From the NCBI RefSeq assembly GCF_000711215.1, contig NZ_JOMF01000007.1, positions 1 through 64,000 of the forward strand: 64,000 nucleotides of DNA. The letters are read 5' to 3'. Shown here piece by piece: positions 34,749 to 43,574 of this stretch (its first letter is position 1; the number at the start of each line of letters is the position of its first letter). The translations under genes were made by a program, and so were the position numbers. Origin of the DNA: Methanomicrobium mobile BP (lineage in GTDB: Archaea > Halobacteriota > Methanomicrobia > Methanomicrobiales > Methanomicrobiaceae). Below the pieces are notes generated by a model. That model worked only from the letters and a program-made list of their open reading frames with translations. It searched no databases and was not told where the DNA came from.

Positions 34749-35774
34749 ATGCAAAATCGCACCCTTTTCATTTTTTCGGCTCTGCTTCTCGTAATCTGCG
34801 CCTGTATATGCGGATGTACGGGAACCGTAGGCACGAATACCACACCCGTTCCCACCGCCGCGGTTACGGAGACACCTGCGGCAGCAACGGCAACACCGAC
34901 CGCAACGGCGACAGCAGCCGCAGCAACAAACGCGACCGGTAACGGAATTACAATAGTCGACGATACGGGCACGAGCGTCTATGTCCCCGCAGGCGTCGAG
35001 CGCATTGTCTCGCTGGCGCCGAGCATCACCGAACTTTATTTCGCAATGACCGACGACAACTCTACGACGAAGCTTGTCGGCAGAACATCATACGACAACT
35101 ACCCCGAAGAAGCCCTGCTTGTCGACTCAATCGGCGGAATGACAACCGGCGCAAGCATCGAGTCAATAATCTCAAAGGACCCCGACCTCATAATGTCGAC
35201 GACAATGGTTGACATGAACATGATAAACCAGCTTCGCGCCAACGGCTATCCCGTCCTCGTCTTTGAGATCGACAAACTGGAAGACATCTTCGAAAATATC
35301 AGAGTAATGGGAAAAGTCCTCAACGAAGAGAAGAATGCCGAGTCACTCATAACGAAGATAAACGGCGAAATCTCCGAGATTGAGGCAAGACCGCATGAGA
35401 CGCCTCTGCCAAAGACAATGTATGCGGTAGCCGCCGATCCCATGTATGTCGCCGGAAGCGAGACCTATCTTGACGAACTGATAACGCTTGCGGGAGGAAT
35501 CAACTGTTACAGTGATATGTCCGGATACGGCATCGTAACAACCGAATCCATAATCGAGCGTCAGCCCGAGGTCATAATTGTAATTAAGGGACCCATGGAC
35601 TCTGGACTCAACATGCGTGAACAGATACTGAATAACAAGGAACTTGCGAACGTGCCCGCGGTAAAGACCGGCAGGATTTACACGGTCGACGATGACATAG
35701 TATCACGCCCGGGACCCAGAGTAGGACAGGCACTGGAGATCCTCTATTCATGTATCAGCGAAAACGCACAGTAA
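34749..35774 (+). CDS. btuF: corrinoid (vitamin B12)-type ABC transporter substrate-binding lipoprotein
   Basis: This protein captures a corrinoid or related metal chelate outside the cell. The 341 residues start with a hydrophobic signal ending ICGCTG; Cys23 is the likely lipidation site. A Thr/Pro/Ala-rich linker (about 30-62) follows, then a BtuF/FhuD-type two-lobe domain with RIVSLAPSITELYFAM near residue 84 and ETYLDELITLAGG near residue 240. The neighbouring genes encode permease, ATPase and corrinoid adenosyltransferase, which favours B12 over iron siderophore as substrate. It overlaps btuC by 25 nt. Confidence 0.82.
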   Translation: MQNRTLFIFSALLLVICACICGCTGTVGTNTTPVPTAAVTETPAAATATPTATATAAAATNATGNGITIVDDTGTSVYVPAGVERIVSLAPSITELYFAMTDDNSTTKLVGRTSYDNYPEEALLVDSIGGMTTGASIESIISKDPDLIMSTTMVDMNMINQLRANGYPVLVFEIDKLEDIFENIRVMGKVLNEEKNAESLITKINGEISEIEARPHETPLPKTMYAVAADPMYVAGSETYLDELITLAGGINCYSDMSGYGIVTTESIIERQPEVIIVIKGPMDSGLNMREQILNNKELANVPAVKTGRIYTVDDDIVSRPGPRVGQALEILYSCISENAQ

Positions 35775-36772
35775 TCATCACCGGAGGTCTCTTCCTCCTC
35801 ACACTTTTTGTAATGACCGTCTCCGTCGGCATCGGAGAATCGGGGATAGCGCCCCAGAAGGTCTTTGATATACTTACGGCAGGCATCTTCGGTACGACAC
35901 CCTACTGGAGCGTCGGCGAAGAAACCATAGTACTCGGTATCCGACTGCCGCGTGTGATCCTCGGCGCTCTCGTGGGCGCATCTCTCGCACTTGCGGGTGC
36001 GGCACTTCAGAGTCTTTTCAGAAACCCGATGGCGGATCCGTTCATCCTGGGTATATCGAGCGGAGCCGCACTCGGAGCCTCGCTCGTCTTCGTATACGGA
36101 CTCAGTGTGGCGTTTACAATCTACAGCATCCCCGTAATGGCTTTCATATTCGGACTCGGCACTCTCTTCCTTGTCTACAACGTTGCCCGCGTCGGAAACA
36201 TGATTCCGATAAACACACTCCTTCTCTCCGGTGTCGCCATATCGGCGCTTTTCAGCGCCTGCAACTCCTTTGTCATGTTCACGGCGGGTCACAACCTCAA
36301 CGCCATCATGTTCTGGACCATGGGAAGCCTCTCGGGGCGCGGCTGGGACTATGTCTGGGTAATGCTGCCGTTCACGCTCGCGGGCATAATAATCATGATA
36401 ACCCTGACGCGCCATCTCAACGCCATGATGTTCGGCGAAGAATCGGCGCAGTATCTCGGAATAAATGTCGAGCGCCTAAAGAAGATTCTGCTCATAGTGA
36501 CCGCCGTCATAACAAGCGCCGCCGTATCGGTAAGCGGAATAATCGGCTTTGTAGGTCTTATCATCCCGCATATAGTGCGGCTTGTAACCGGACCCGATCA
36601 CAGGGTTGTCGTGCCCGTCTGCGTCTTTACGGGCGCACTCTTCATAGTCCTTGCCGATATGTTTGCGCGTGTCATCATAGCGCCGAGCGAACTTCCTTTG
36701 GGCATTCTGACGGCACTGTGCGGTGCGCCCTTCTTCCTTTACCTGCTAAGAAGCAAGAGAGGTGAGCTCTGA
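35750..36772 (+). CDS. btuC: B12-type ABC transporter permease (FecCD family)
   Basis: The 340-residue membrane protein has about nine or ten helices and the FecCD/BtuC features LPRVILGALVGASLALAGAALQSLFRNPMADPFILG (residues 61-96) and GIIGFVGLIIPHIVRLVTGPDHR near residue 263. It forms the channel of the importer. Its start lies inside the btuF end with a GGAG site upstream, and its stop overlaps the btuD ATG, so the three components are co-translated. Confidence 0.85.
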   Translation: MYQRKRTVIITGGLFLLTLFVMTVSVGIGESGIAPQKVFDILTAGIFGTTPYWSVGEETIVLGIRLPRVILGALVGASLALAGAALQSLFRNPMADPFILGISSGAALGASLVFVYGLSVAFTIYSIPVMAFIFGLGTLFLVYNVARVGNMIPINTLLLSGVAISALFSACNSFVMFTAGHNLNAIMFWTMGSLSGRGWDYVWVMLPFTLAGIIIMITLTRHLNAMMFGEESAQYLGINVERLKKILLIVTAVITSAAVSVSGIIGFVGLIIPHIVRLVTGPDHRVVVPVCVFTGALFIVLADMFARVIIAPSELPLGILTALCGAPFFLYLLRSKRGEL

Positions 36773-38052
36773 TGCCGATTGAAGTCAGGAATGTGGCATT
36801 CAGCTATAACCATAACCCGTCAAAGCGCGACGCCGATATAGGACTTAAGGAGAACGCCGTCTTAAAGGACATGACCTTCACATGCCGCGACAACCGTGTT
36901 ACGGGCATTGTCGGACCCAACGGTTGCGGCAAGACAACAATTCTGAAAGTTATCGCAGGATTTTACAAAGCGCAGTCGGGAACAATAAGCTATGACGGGA
37001 AGAATACCGGAAACATGCATGCCGCCGAACTTGCAAGACTGCGTGCGGTCGTGGAACAGACGGTATATACGCCGTTTGCCTTCCCCGTCTACGACTATGT
37101 GATGCTCGGACGCACCCCCTATCACGGCAACTTCTCCGCCGATACCGAGGAGGACAATGAGATCGTCCTCAATGCGATGAAAGATACGAATGTCCTTCAG
37201 TTTAAGGACAGAAAGATAAACGAGCTCTCCGGCGGCGAACTTCAGAGGGTAATGATTGCAAGGTCGCTCGCGCAGGAGCCGAAATATCTGATGCTTGACG
37301 AGCCGACATCCCACCTCGATATCAGGCAGCAGCTTGAGGTCATGAAACTTCTGAGGACGATATCGTCGGATACGACCGTCATGTGCATTATCCACGAGAT
37401 AAATCAGGCGGCGGCATACTGCGACGATGTTGTCATGACCGCGGGCGGCTACGTCGTCGGCGAAGGCAAAGCCGAGGATATCTTAAACTACGACAATCTC
37501 AACGAGGTCTTCGGCGTCCTCTCGATACAGACGAATCAGCCCGAGAGCGGCAAGAAACAGTTCCTCTTCTCTCTGCAACCCGATACGCATACCGAGCGGA
37601 TAAAGCACGTGCATGTGATAAGCGGCGAAGGACGCGGAGGGCGCATACTTCTTACCCTCAAACATGCGGGATTCCGTGTTACCGCGGGCATTCTTAGCAG
37701 AAACGACGGTGATTATCTCGTATGCCGTTCGGCAGGCATTGAGACCGTATCCGTGCCCTCGTTCTCGATGTATTCCGACGAAGCGATAATGGAACAGAAG
37801 AAACTCTGCGACGAAGCCGATGCCGTGGTGCTTGTCGCCACCGATGTCGGCAGCTGCAATCTCGGAAATCTGGAAACGGCATACTCTTACCTGAATTCGG
37901 GAAAGGTGGTCTGTTTCGTGGACCACAATCTGAAGGAGTACAAATACGACAATACCGCGGATAAGCGGGCGACACGTATCTATGATGAAATGCTTAAGGG
38001 TGCAAAAGCGTTCTCAAGTGCCGACGAACTCCTCACCGAGCTCATGAACTGA
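36772..38052 (+). CDS. btuD: B12-type ABC transporter ATP-binding protein with C-terminal extension
   Basis: The first 255 or so residues are a typical import ATPase: Walker A GPNGCGKTT near residue 45, signature LSGGELQRV near residue 153, Walker B YLMLDEPTSHLD near residue 174 and an H-loop His near residue 207. About 160 additional residues follow. They begin KHVHVISGEGRGGRILLTLKHAGF and include VVLVATDVGSCNLGNLETAYSYL, resembling a small Rossmann-like fold. BtuD proteins are usually about 250 residues, so this extension is unusual, and its role is unknown; regulation of transport or corrinoid handling are possibilities. The gene ends in ATGAACTGA, which is repeated downstream. Confidence 0.85.
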   Translation: MPIEVRNVAFSYNHNPSKRDADIGLKENAVLKDMTFTCRDNRVTGIVGPNGCGKTTILKVIAGFYKAQSGTISYDGKNTGNMHAAELARLRAVVEQTVYTPFAFPVYDYVMLGRTPYHGNFSADTEEDNEIVLNAMKDTNVLQFKDRKINELSGGELQRVMIARSLAQEPKYLMLDEPTSHLDIRQQLEVMKLLRTISSDTTVMCIIHEINQAAAYCDDVVMTAGGYVVGEGKAEDILNYDNLNEVFGVLSIQTNQPESGKKQFLFSLQPDTHTERIKHVHVISGEGRGGRILLTLKHAGFRVTAGILSRNDGDYLVCRSAGIETVSVPSFSMYSDEAIMEQKKLCDEADAVVLVATDVGSCNLGNLETAYSYLNSGKVVCFVDHNLKEYKYDNTADKRATRIYDEMLKGAKAFSSADELLTELMN

Positions 38053-38127
38053 CGAATTGTATGAACTGACTAACTGACTAACTGTATGAACTGACGAACT
38101 GACGAACTGACGAGTTTATGAACTGAC
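38044..38127 (+). repeat. reiterated ATGAACTGAC end-of-gene sequence
   Basis: ATGAACTGAC occurs at 38044, 38061, 38086 and 38118, with further AACTGAC units between. The first copy holds the last two codons and the stop of btuD. About 80 bp has thus grown by repeated duplication of the gene end. Confidence 0.85.
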
Positions 38128-38275
38128 CGAAAGTATGACAAAAGTATAAAAGTATAAGAGTATCCGCGGGCGGTATCGATACGCAACGCTTAAGGGAATG
38201 AAACTGTGAGAAAAATAACTATATGAAATGAACTAAACAGAATTAATTAAAAACGGGTAATTGACGGAGTTAAAA

Positions 38276-38797
38276 ATGAGTGAAAAATACGGATATGTTC
38301 AGATAAACACGGGAAACGGCAAAGGAAAGACGACGGCGGCGTTCGGAACGTCGCTGAGGATGCTCATCAGAGGAGAGAGTGTATTCTTCGGTCAGTTCAT
38401 CAAGGGAACCGATACCGCCGAACTTGCAATGCCGAAATACTTCCCGGAATTTACGATAAAGCAGTTCGGAAAGGGCTGTTTTATCATGCGAAAACCCGAT
38501 GAGGAGGATATTCGCATGGCGCACGAAGGACTGAAGGTTGCCGCGGAAGCGCTCAAATCGGGACGATACGGTCTGGTCGTTCTCGATGAGGTAAACGTCG
38601 CCGTATCCGTAGGTCTTCTGACCGCCGCGGAAGTCCTTGACGCCGTTAAAAACCGCGCCGAAGGCACGGAAGTCATAATGACGGGACGCGATGCGCCGTC
38701 CGAGTTCATCGAATATGCCGACCTCGTAACCGAGATGAAGAAGGTCAAGCATTACTTTGACGAAGGCATATCCGCAAGAAAAGGCATTGAATATTAA
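38276..38797 (+). CDS. cobA: corrinoid adenosyltransferase (CobA/CobO/BtuR family)
   Basis: The enzyme transfers adenosyl from ATP to cob(I)alamin or a precursor, completing B12 salvage after uptake. The 173-residue product has the P-loop NTGNGKGKTTAAFGTSLRML near residue 10, typical of the family (GNGKGKTT). It also contains VFFGQFIKG and VVLDEVNVAVSVGLL, and TGRDAPSEFIEYADLVTEM near the C-terminus. The ATG at 38276 follows GGAG (38266-38269). It lies directly after the uptake genes, strengthening their assignment. Confidence 0.93.
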   Translation: MSEKYGYVQINTGNGKGKTTAAFGTSLRMLIRGESVFFGQFIKGTDTAELAMPKYFPEFTIKQFGKGCFIMRKPDEEDIRMAHEGLKVAAEALKSGRYGLVVLDEVNVAVSVGLLTAAEVLDAVKNRAEGTEVIMTGRDAPSEFIEYADLVTEMKKVKHYFDEGISARKGIEY

Positions 38798-38813
38798 ATT
38801 TCAATGCGTTTTT
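38784..38813 (+). terminator. hairpin terminator overlapping the cobA stop
   Basis: GCATTGAA (38784-38791) pairs with TTCAATGC (38800-38807), followed by GTTTTT. The stem includes the last codons of cobA. Confidence 0.6.
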
Positions 38814-38875
38814 CAATGAATTAATATCTTATTTTTGATTAGTTTCCTATTATTTTGCGGCATCCGTGACCGTTC

Positions 38876-39667
38876 TCAGATCATGCCCGTGATTATTGCC
38901 GCTGCCGCGATTGCCGCAACGGCGACAAAGAGAAGCATTACGTAGTCATATACGGAATACTCGCTCTCGGTGAGCGGCGTTCTCTTCATCGTGCGCAGAC
39001 CGCGCAGATCGATTGTAAGTCCGAGAACGTTTGCCTTTCCGAGAGCGTTTGATACCAGCGGGATTATAATCGGCGTAAGCGACTTCAGTTTGCCGACAAG
39101 ACCCTCTCCCGGGTAGTATGCCCTTGCCAGCTGTGCCTCCTGAATCCTCTTTCCTTCGAGCTGAAGGGACGGAATGAATCTGATTGCAATCAGAAGCATG
39201 AGCGTATAGTCCACGGGCAGGTGCAGTTTCTGAAGAGCGTGCACCATATCGCGCGGCTGTGTGGATATGATCAGAATCTGGAATGCAAAGAGCATTGCAA
39301 AGAACCTGAGCGAAAGTATCAGCGCAAAGTTCAGCGCACCCGCGGTAATCGGGATATTGCCGCCGATATACGGTATGAACGACGGAATCAGGTATCCCAT
39401 GACATCGCCGGACTGCATGGTAAGAACCGTAAGCAGTATCAGACCGATGGAGAGGAAGACAAGCATCGGTATCTGTCTGATAAGTTCGCGCGAGAACCTG
39501 CCGACAACCGAGAGCGCGAAGAGGATAATCGCCGTCGCCGCTATGATATCCGGTCTTGTCGAGACGATTGCTATGAGGATAACGACTACGAGGAAGATAA
39601 TCTTCGTAAGCGCGTTCATCCTGTGGAATATGCCGTCAATCCGTTTATACTGTAAAATTTCCGCCAT
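38876..39667 (-). CDS. ecfT: ECF transporter transmembrane component EcfT
   Basis: EcfT couples ATP hydrolysis to movement of a vitamin-binding S component in the membrane. The 263-residue protein has about five to six hydrophobic segments. The two Ala-Arg-Gly-like coupling helices appear as EAQLARAYYPGEG near residue 178 and LTIDLRGLRTMKRTPL near residue 219, where Arg-containing motifs contact the ATPases. It lies one base after the fused ATPase gene on the same strand, which makes a single transporter operon. Confidence 0.88.
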   Translation of the reverse strand: MAEILQYKRIDGIFHRMNALTKIIFLVVVILIAIVSTRPDIIAATAIILFALSVVGRFSRELIRQIPMLVFLSIGLILLTVLTMQSGDVMGYLIPSFIPYIGGNIPITAGALNFALILSLRFFAMLFAFQILIISTQPRDMVHALQKLHLPVDYTLMLLIAIRFIPSLQLEGKRIQEAQLARAYYPGEGLVGKLKSLTPIIIPLVSNALGKANVLGLTIDLRGLRTMKRTPLTESEYSVYDYVMLLFVAVAAIAAAAIITGMI

Positions 39668-39668
39668 T

Positions 39669-41858
39669 TCAGTTCACCTTCACGCGAATATCCTCGACGA
39701 TTCTGCCGTCCGCCATCTTAATTATCCTCTGTGCGTAATTCCTGACAATCTTCATGTCATGGCTGACCATAATAACGGTATGACCCTGCCTGCTCAGTTT
39801 TGTAAGAATGCCCATGATGCGTCTTGCCTCAATCGGATCAAGTCCCGTCGTAGGCTCGTCGAGTATGATGATCTCGGGGCGCATCGCGGTAACGCAGGCG
39901 ATTGCAAGGCGCTGACGTTCTCCGCGGCTCATCGAACGCGGGAAGACCTTTCTTTTATCCGAAAGACCGACCTCCGCGAGGATGCCGTCGATAATCCCGT
40001 TGCATTCCTCCTCTTTCTTTCCGATATTTTTGAGACCGAAGAGAATCTCCTTCTCGACCGTCTCCTCAAAGAGCATGGTATCGGGGTTCTGGAAGACAAG
40101 ACCGGCATGATTCGCAAGCTCGGTCACGGTGGCTTCTTTTGTGTTCATGCCGGCAACGATTACATCGCCCGATGTCGGTTTCAGAAGTCCGTTGAGATGC
40201 TTTGAGAGCGTCGTCTTTCCCGACCCGTTCTCGCCTATGACCGCGACGAGTTCGCCGTGCTTAATCTCCACGGAAACCCCGTCTATACCGCGGTTTTCTC
40301 CGTATTTGTGAACCAGATCGGTTATCTTTATCGCCGTTTCCCTGCGGTCGAACTCCGCTTCCTGCGTGCCGTTGCCGTTACCGTCGCCGTCGCTCGCGGA
40401 GTCCGAATCTCCGCATTTCAAATCCGCGATGTCTTCATCGTCACGGTAGTTATCGAAGAACTCTCCGGCGCTGACAACGCCCGAGATATGTCCCTTCTCT
40501 ATCATGACGACGCGGTCGGTAATCTCCGCCATCTCGCGCGGTTTCTGCTCGACGACGATTATTGTCTTCTTCTGCGCTTTCAGTTCCTTGAGTATGGAGA
40601 TGATGACGCCGGTCGCATGCGTGTCGAGTTCGGCAGTGGCTTCATCGAGTATGATGCAGTCCGTTCCCGACGCAAGTGTCGCGGCAAGGGCAACTCTCTG
40701 TTTCTGTCCGCCGGAGAGTGTATGCGGCGGGCGGTAACGTATCTTCCCGATATCGGTAAGTTTCAGGATCTTCTCGAGGCGCTCTTTTACATCGGCGCTG
40801 CTTAATCCGCGGTTCTCGAGACCCGAGAGAACTTCTTCTTCTACCGTGGTAAATATCAGCTGTGCATCCGCGTCATCGAAGACAACTCCGATTTTCTTGC
40901 CGATATCGCCCATATTTTGATAATCGCGGACGTCTTTGCCGAATATGGTGATTGTTCCCTCGGAACTGCCTTCGTATTCGTGCGTGAGGATACCTGCCGC
41001 GGCAAGGCAGAAAGTAGTCTTTCCCGCGCCCGTGGTTCCGTTTACGAGGATACATTCGCCTTTCTTAATGTCGAGGTCAATTCCGGTGAGCGCGGGGTGA
41101 CTGCCGGACGGATATGTGTATGAGAAGTTCTCGAATTTTATCGCTGAGACATCTGGTTCATCTTCGGCGGCGTCTTTTGTTGCGGCATCGACAGTCACCG
41201 CACGGATATCGGCGCTGATATCGGCGGGTTCCCGTGTCTCGGCAGTTTCGGCACCTGTTGCCGTATCCGCATCCGCATCAGCGTTTTCGACCGCGTCTTC
41301 AACGACCGCGCCCGCGCCCGACTTCTTCCCGCTTCCCCGCATAAGAATCTTTGAGGACGGTATGAAGAGTATCTGTGTAATTATTGAGTTTGCAAACGCC
41401 GTCAGGATAATAATCGGCGAGAGGAGCAGGACGTAAGCGCCGATTGTAAACGTCTCCATAGGTTCGGGGATTACGCCGGCGAGGATGACGACCAGACAGA
41501 TTGCAAGGAATGTAAATCCGCTTACGAGCGTTGATATAAAGGTCGCAACTCCGGCTGAGAGCGGAATCTTATTTCTGAGTATTGTGTATGCCGCCATACA
41601 CACGACCGCGCCCAGCGGCTCCGAGATGAGGTTTGCGGGCGGCAGTATTGAGTGACTAATCAGTGCCGATATGATACCTGCGACAATTCCTATGCTGATT
41701 ACGTCTTTTAATCTCGGCATTATGAGGATGATTGCCAGACAGTATAATGCGATAATCGGATTGGCTACTATTGCCCCGGGCACTATATTCGAGAGATATC
41801 TCAGTATGGCGCCGATTGCAAGCAGAATTCCTACTATGGCGATGTCTCGTGATTTCAT
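39669..41858 (-). CDS. fused ECF transporter: S component plus two ATPase domains
   Basis: The 729-residue protein joins three parts. Residues 1-175 are a membrane S-type substrate-binding component (DIAIVGILLAIGAILRYL; ISHSILPPANLISEPLGA), about six helices. An Ala/Asp-rich linker (about 176-237) follows. Two ABC ATPases come next: the first with NGTTGAGKTT, LSGGQKQRVALA and IILDEATAEL, the second with ENGSGKTT, SRGERQRLAIA and IILDEPTTGLD. S components are normally separate proteins, so the fusion is unusual. The substrate is unknown; a vitamin is likely. The start at 41858 (MKSRDIA) follows an AGGT site and matches the start of the separate S gene at 42776. Confidence 0.85.
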   Translation of the reverse strand: MKSRDIAIVGILLAIGAILRYLSNIVPGAIVANPIIALYCLAIILIMPRLKDVISIGIVAGIISALISHSILPPANLISEPLGAVVCMAAYTILRNKIPLSAGVATFISTLVSGFTFLAICLVVILAGVIPEPMETFTIGAYVLLLSPIIILTAFANSIITQILFIPSSKILMRGSGKKSGAGAVVEDAVENADADADTATGAETAETREPADISADIRAVTVDAATKDAAEDEPDVSAIKFENFSYTYPSGSHPALTGIDLDIKKGECILVNGTTGAGKTTFCLAAAGILTHEYEGSSEGTITIFGKDVRDYQNMGDIGKKIGVVFDDADAQLIFTTVEEEVLSGLENRGLSSADVKERLEKILKLTDIGKIRYRPPHTLSGGQKQRVALAATLASGTDCIILDEATAELDTHATGVIISILKELKAQKKTIIVVEQKPREMAEITDRVVMIEKGHISGVVSAGEFFDNYRDDEDIADLKCGDSDSASDGDGNGNGTQEAEFDRRETAIKITDLVHKYGENRGIDGVSVEIKHGELVAVIGENGSGKTTLSKHLNGLLKPTSGDVIVAGMNTKEATVTELANHAGLVFQNPDTMLFEETVEKEILFGLKNIGKKEEECNGIIDGILAEVGLSDKRKVFPRSMSRGERQRLAIACVTAMRPEIIILDEPTTGLDPIEARRIMGILTKLSRQGHTVIMVSHDMKIVRNYAQRIIKMADGRIVEDIRVKVN

Positions 41859-41887
41859 GATATTTACCTGATCCGTATTTGTTACAC

Positions 41888-41913
41888 TTTGATGTATATA
41901 ATTATACATTGAA
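41888..41913. promoter_or_regulatory. dyad operator overlapping the promoter of the fused ECF gene
   Basis: The 26-bp site has the form TTnnATGTATAnnnnTATACATnnAA, a perfect two-fold dyad in the stated bases. It lies 30-55 bp upstream of the start and overlaps the TATA-like sequence. A similar half-site (TTGATGTATATA) lies upstream of the second S gene. Confidence 0.45.
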
Positions 41914-42083
41914 GTATTAAATCGTATCTATGTGACATTGATTTCCGGCATCCTTCTCATCCGTTTTGCATGGCGTAATGTGACGGAGAATGGAGTGATT
42001 GATGGATTGAGGCAACTGTGGGAAGTGTGTTGAAATGAGAAAAATTGCTGGAAAATGAAAGGATAGTGAAAGAGGAAGAATGA

Positions 42084-42179
42084 ATGAAAAAAATGTTGGT
42101 AGTGGTAATGTTGGTGGTTATTGTTTGTGTCTGTATCGATGGATGTATGATTACGGTTCCGTTATTTCGTCTTCAATGA
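42084..42179 (+). CDS. possible small membrane peptide or lipopeptide
   Basis: A 31-residue frame reads MKKMLVVVMLVVIVCVC then IDGC, a lipobox-like end, and a short tail. AGGAAG stands about 6 nt before the ATG. The composition fits a signal peptide, but an overlapping frame from 42080 also exists and there is no conserved domain, so coding is uncertain. Confidence 0.25.
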   Translation: MKKMLVVVMLVVIVCVCIDGCMITVPLFRLQ

Positions 42180-42230
42180 ATTCCGGTGTCTGTGGTTTAA
42201 TTATGTGAGTTCTTATGTCCTATGAGGTGT

Positions 42231-42776
42231 TTATGCGGTGATTCTCTTTGCCGGTATGTAAAGTATCTGCGTTACTATACAGTTGAATGCCGCCGTTATT
42301 ATGACAATCGGCGCAACCGCGGCGAAGAAACCTGCCATGGTTCCGGTCGGCACCGCGATGACGGATGCGAACATGACTGCCATGCAGATGAAGATGAACG
42401 AGAAGCCGCTGACGAGGGTCGTGATGAAGGTCGTGATTGCGGGCGCGACAGGTGCCAGCTTTGTGGGTTCGCGGCTCTTGTCCTTGTTTCCGGCAAGCAG
42501 TGCGAAGAGGATCACACATACAATTGCGCCGAGCGGCTCCGAGATGAGGTTTGCCGGCGGGAATATCGAATGACTGATAAGCATTGAGACGACCGCGGCT
42601 ACAAGACCTATGCCTATTGCCTCTTTAAGTGCGGGTCTTACAAGTATCAGCGCCAGACAGTACAACGCGATGACAGGATTTCCTACGATTGCTCCCGGAA
42701 ACATGTTTGCGACAAAACGAAGTATTGCTCCTGCCGCAAGACAGATTCCGACTATTGCGATATCTTTAGATCTCAT
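42231..42776 (-). CDS. ECF transporter S component (stand-alone)
   Basis: The 181-residue membrane protein is closely related to the first part of the fused ECF protein: RSKDIAIVGICLAAGAILRF against KSRDIAIVGILLAIGAILRY, and SHSIFPPANLISEPLGAIVC against SHSILPPANLISEPLGAVVC. Six hydrophobic helices are predicted. It lacks ATPase domains and probably shares the energy module encoded downstream. The close similarity suggests a gene duplication followed by fusion of one copy. The substrate is unknown. Confidence 0.8.
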   Translation of the reverse strand: MRSKDIAIVGICLAAGAILRFVANMFPGAIVGNPVIALYCLALILVRPALKEAIGIGLVAAVVSMLISHSIFPPANLISEPLGAIVCVILFALLAGNKDKSREPTKLAPVAPAITTFITTLVSGFSFIFICMAVMFASVIAVPTGTMAGFFAAVAPIVIITAAFNCIVTQILYIPAKRITA

Positions 42777-43106
42777 TTTGATTCTCCGGTGTTAATCATA
42801 ATTCAGAGCTTGATTGTTGCTGTGCTCTATTGAACATATTTGTGCATTGATGTATATATAGTTATTTTATTTGTGCGGACGGAAATTATGTGAGGCAGCG
42901 CAAAGTATGGGCACGGATTGCAGAACAAATTCGTGGTTAAAGGCAGTTTAAAGCAATATCGGGCACTTTTTTTGGCATCGCATTCCATGATCCGCGAGAC
43001 CCGCAACCGCAAAAGTGCCTCCTCGGAAATATGGCGCGCATAGAAAGTATGGGGCAGTATGAACGGGAAAGCGCACGCAAAAAGGAAAAAAGATATGGGG
43101 TATGTT
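42777..43106 (-). other. intergenic region upstream of the S-component gene
   Basis: This region serves as the promoter side of the 42231 gene. CATTGATGTATATATAG (42846-42862) carries the half-site shared with the dyad at 41888. On the minus strand it gives a CTATATATAC TATA-like sequence. The remainder shows no gene. Confidence 0.4.
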
Positions 43107-43565
43107 TCAGTTAATCAGCAGAATCGGAATATCGGTAATCTTTGCAATATCCGCATAGAACGAGCCTACCGAATGATTCGAGCGTTTACCGTATGCACCC
43201 ATAAGAATAAGCGAATAATTGCCGGATTTCAACTCCTTCTCCGTCTCGAGAAGCCTGTTGCCGTCCACGGTCTTTGACGAGCACTTCACGCCCTCGCAGC
43301 ACATCTGACGGGAAATATCCTCGAAATCCGCGGTTATCGAGGCTTTCTGATCCTCATACATCTTCTTCTCGTGATCGCTTATCGCATAACACATCCCGCT
43401 GTTGCTGCACATGTAGAATGCCGATGAACGAATCTCATCCCTATCCAGCACGGAGAAGAGCACAACCTCGACATCTCCCGCACGGTCTTTCTTTGCAAGA
43501 GACATGGCGTGCATCGCCGCCTTGTGACCCCACTTGGAGCCGTCCGATAATGCAAGTATCTTCAT
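43107..43565 (-). CDS. UspA-domain protein
   Basis: The 152-residue protein starts KILALSDGSKWGHKAAMHAMSLAKK, the UspA nucleotide-binding fold. It ends with LILMGAYGKRSNHSVGSFYADIAKITDIPILLIN, where the G-x2-G-x9-G(S/T) ATP motif is altered (GAYGKRSNHSVGS). The central part has extra cysteines. It follows the permease gene on the same strand by 9 nt, so a regulatory role on that transporter is plausible. This pairing is inference. Confidence 0.8.
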   Translation of the reverse strand: MKILALSDGSKWGHKAAMHAMSLAKKDRAGDVEVVLFSVLDRDEIRSSAFYMCSNSGMCYAISDHEKKMYEDQKASITADFEDISRQMCCEGVKCSSKTVDGNRLLETEKELKSGNYSLILMGAYGKRSNHSVGSFYADIAKITDIPILLIN

Positions 43566-43574
43566 TTTATCACC

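Larger units (their letters stand above)
41859..42230 (-). other. region between the two S-component genes
   Basis: The region contains the promoter of the fused gene with a 26-bp dyad and a possible small plus-strand gene. The rest (41915-42080) has no recognised feature. Confidence 0.4.

Noticed and set aside
38044-38127. CRISPR-like array
   Set aside because: Units are about 8-17 nt with no spacers of constant length. It is slippage-type repetition of a gene end.
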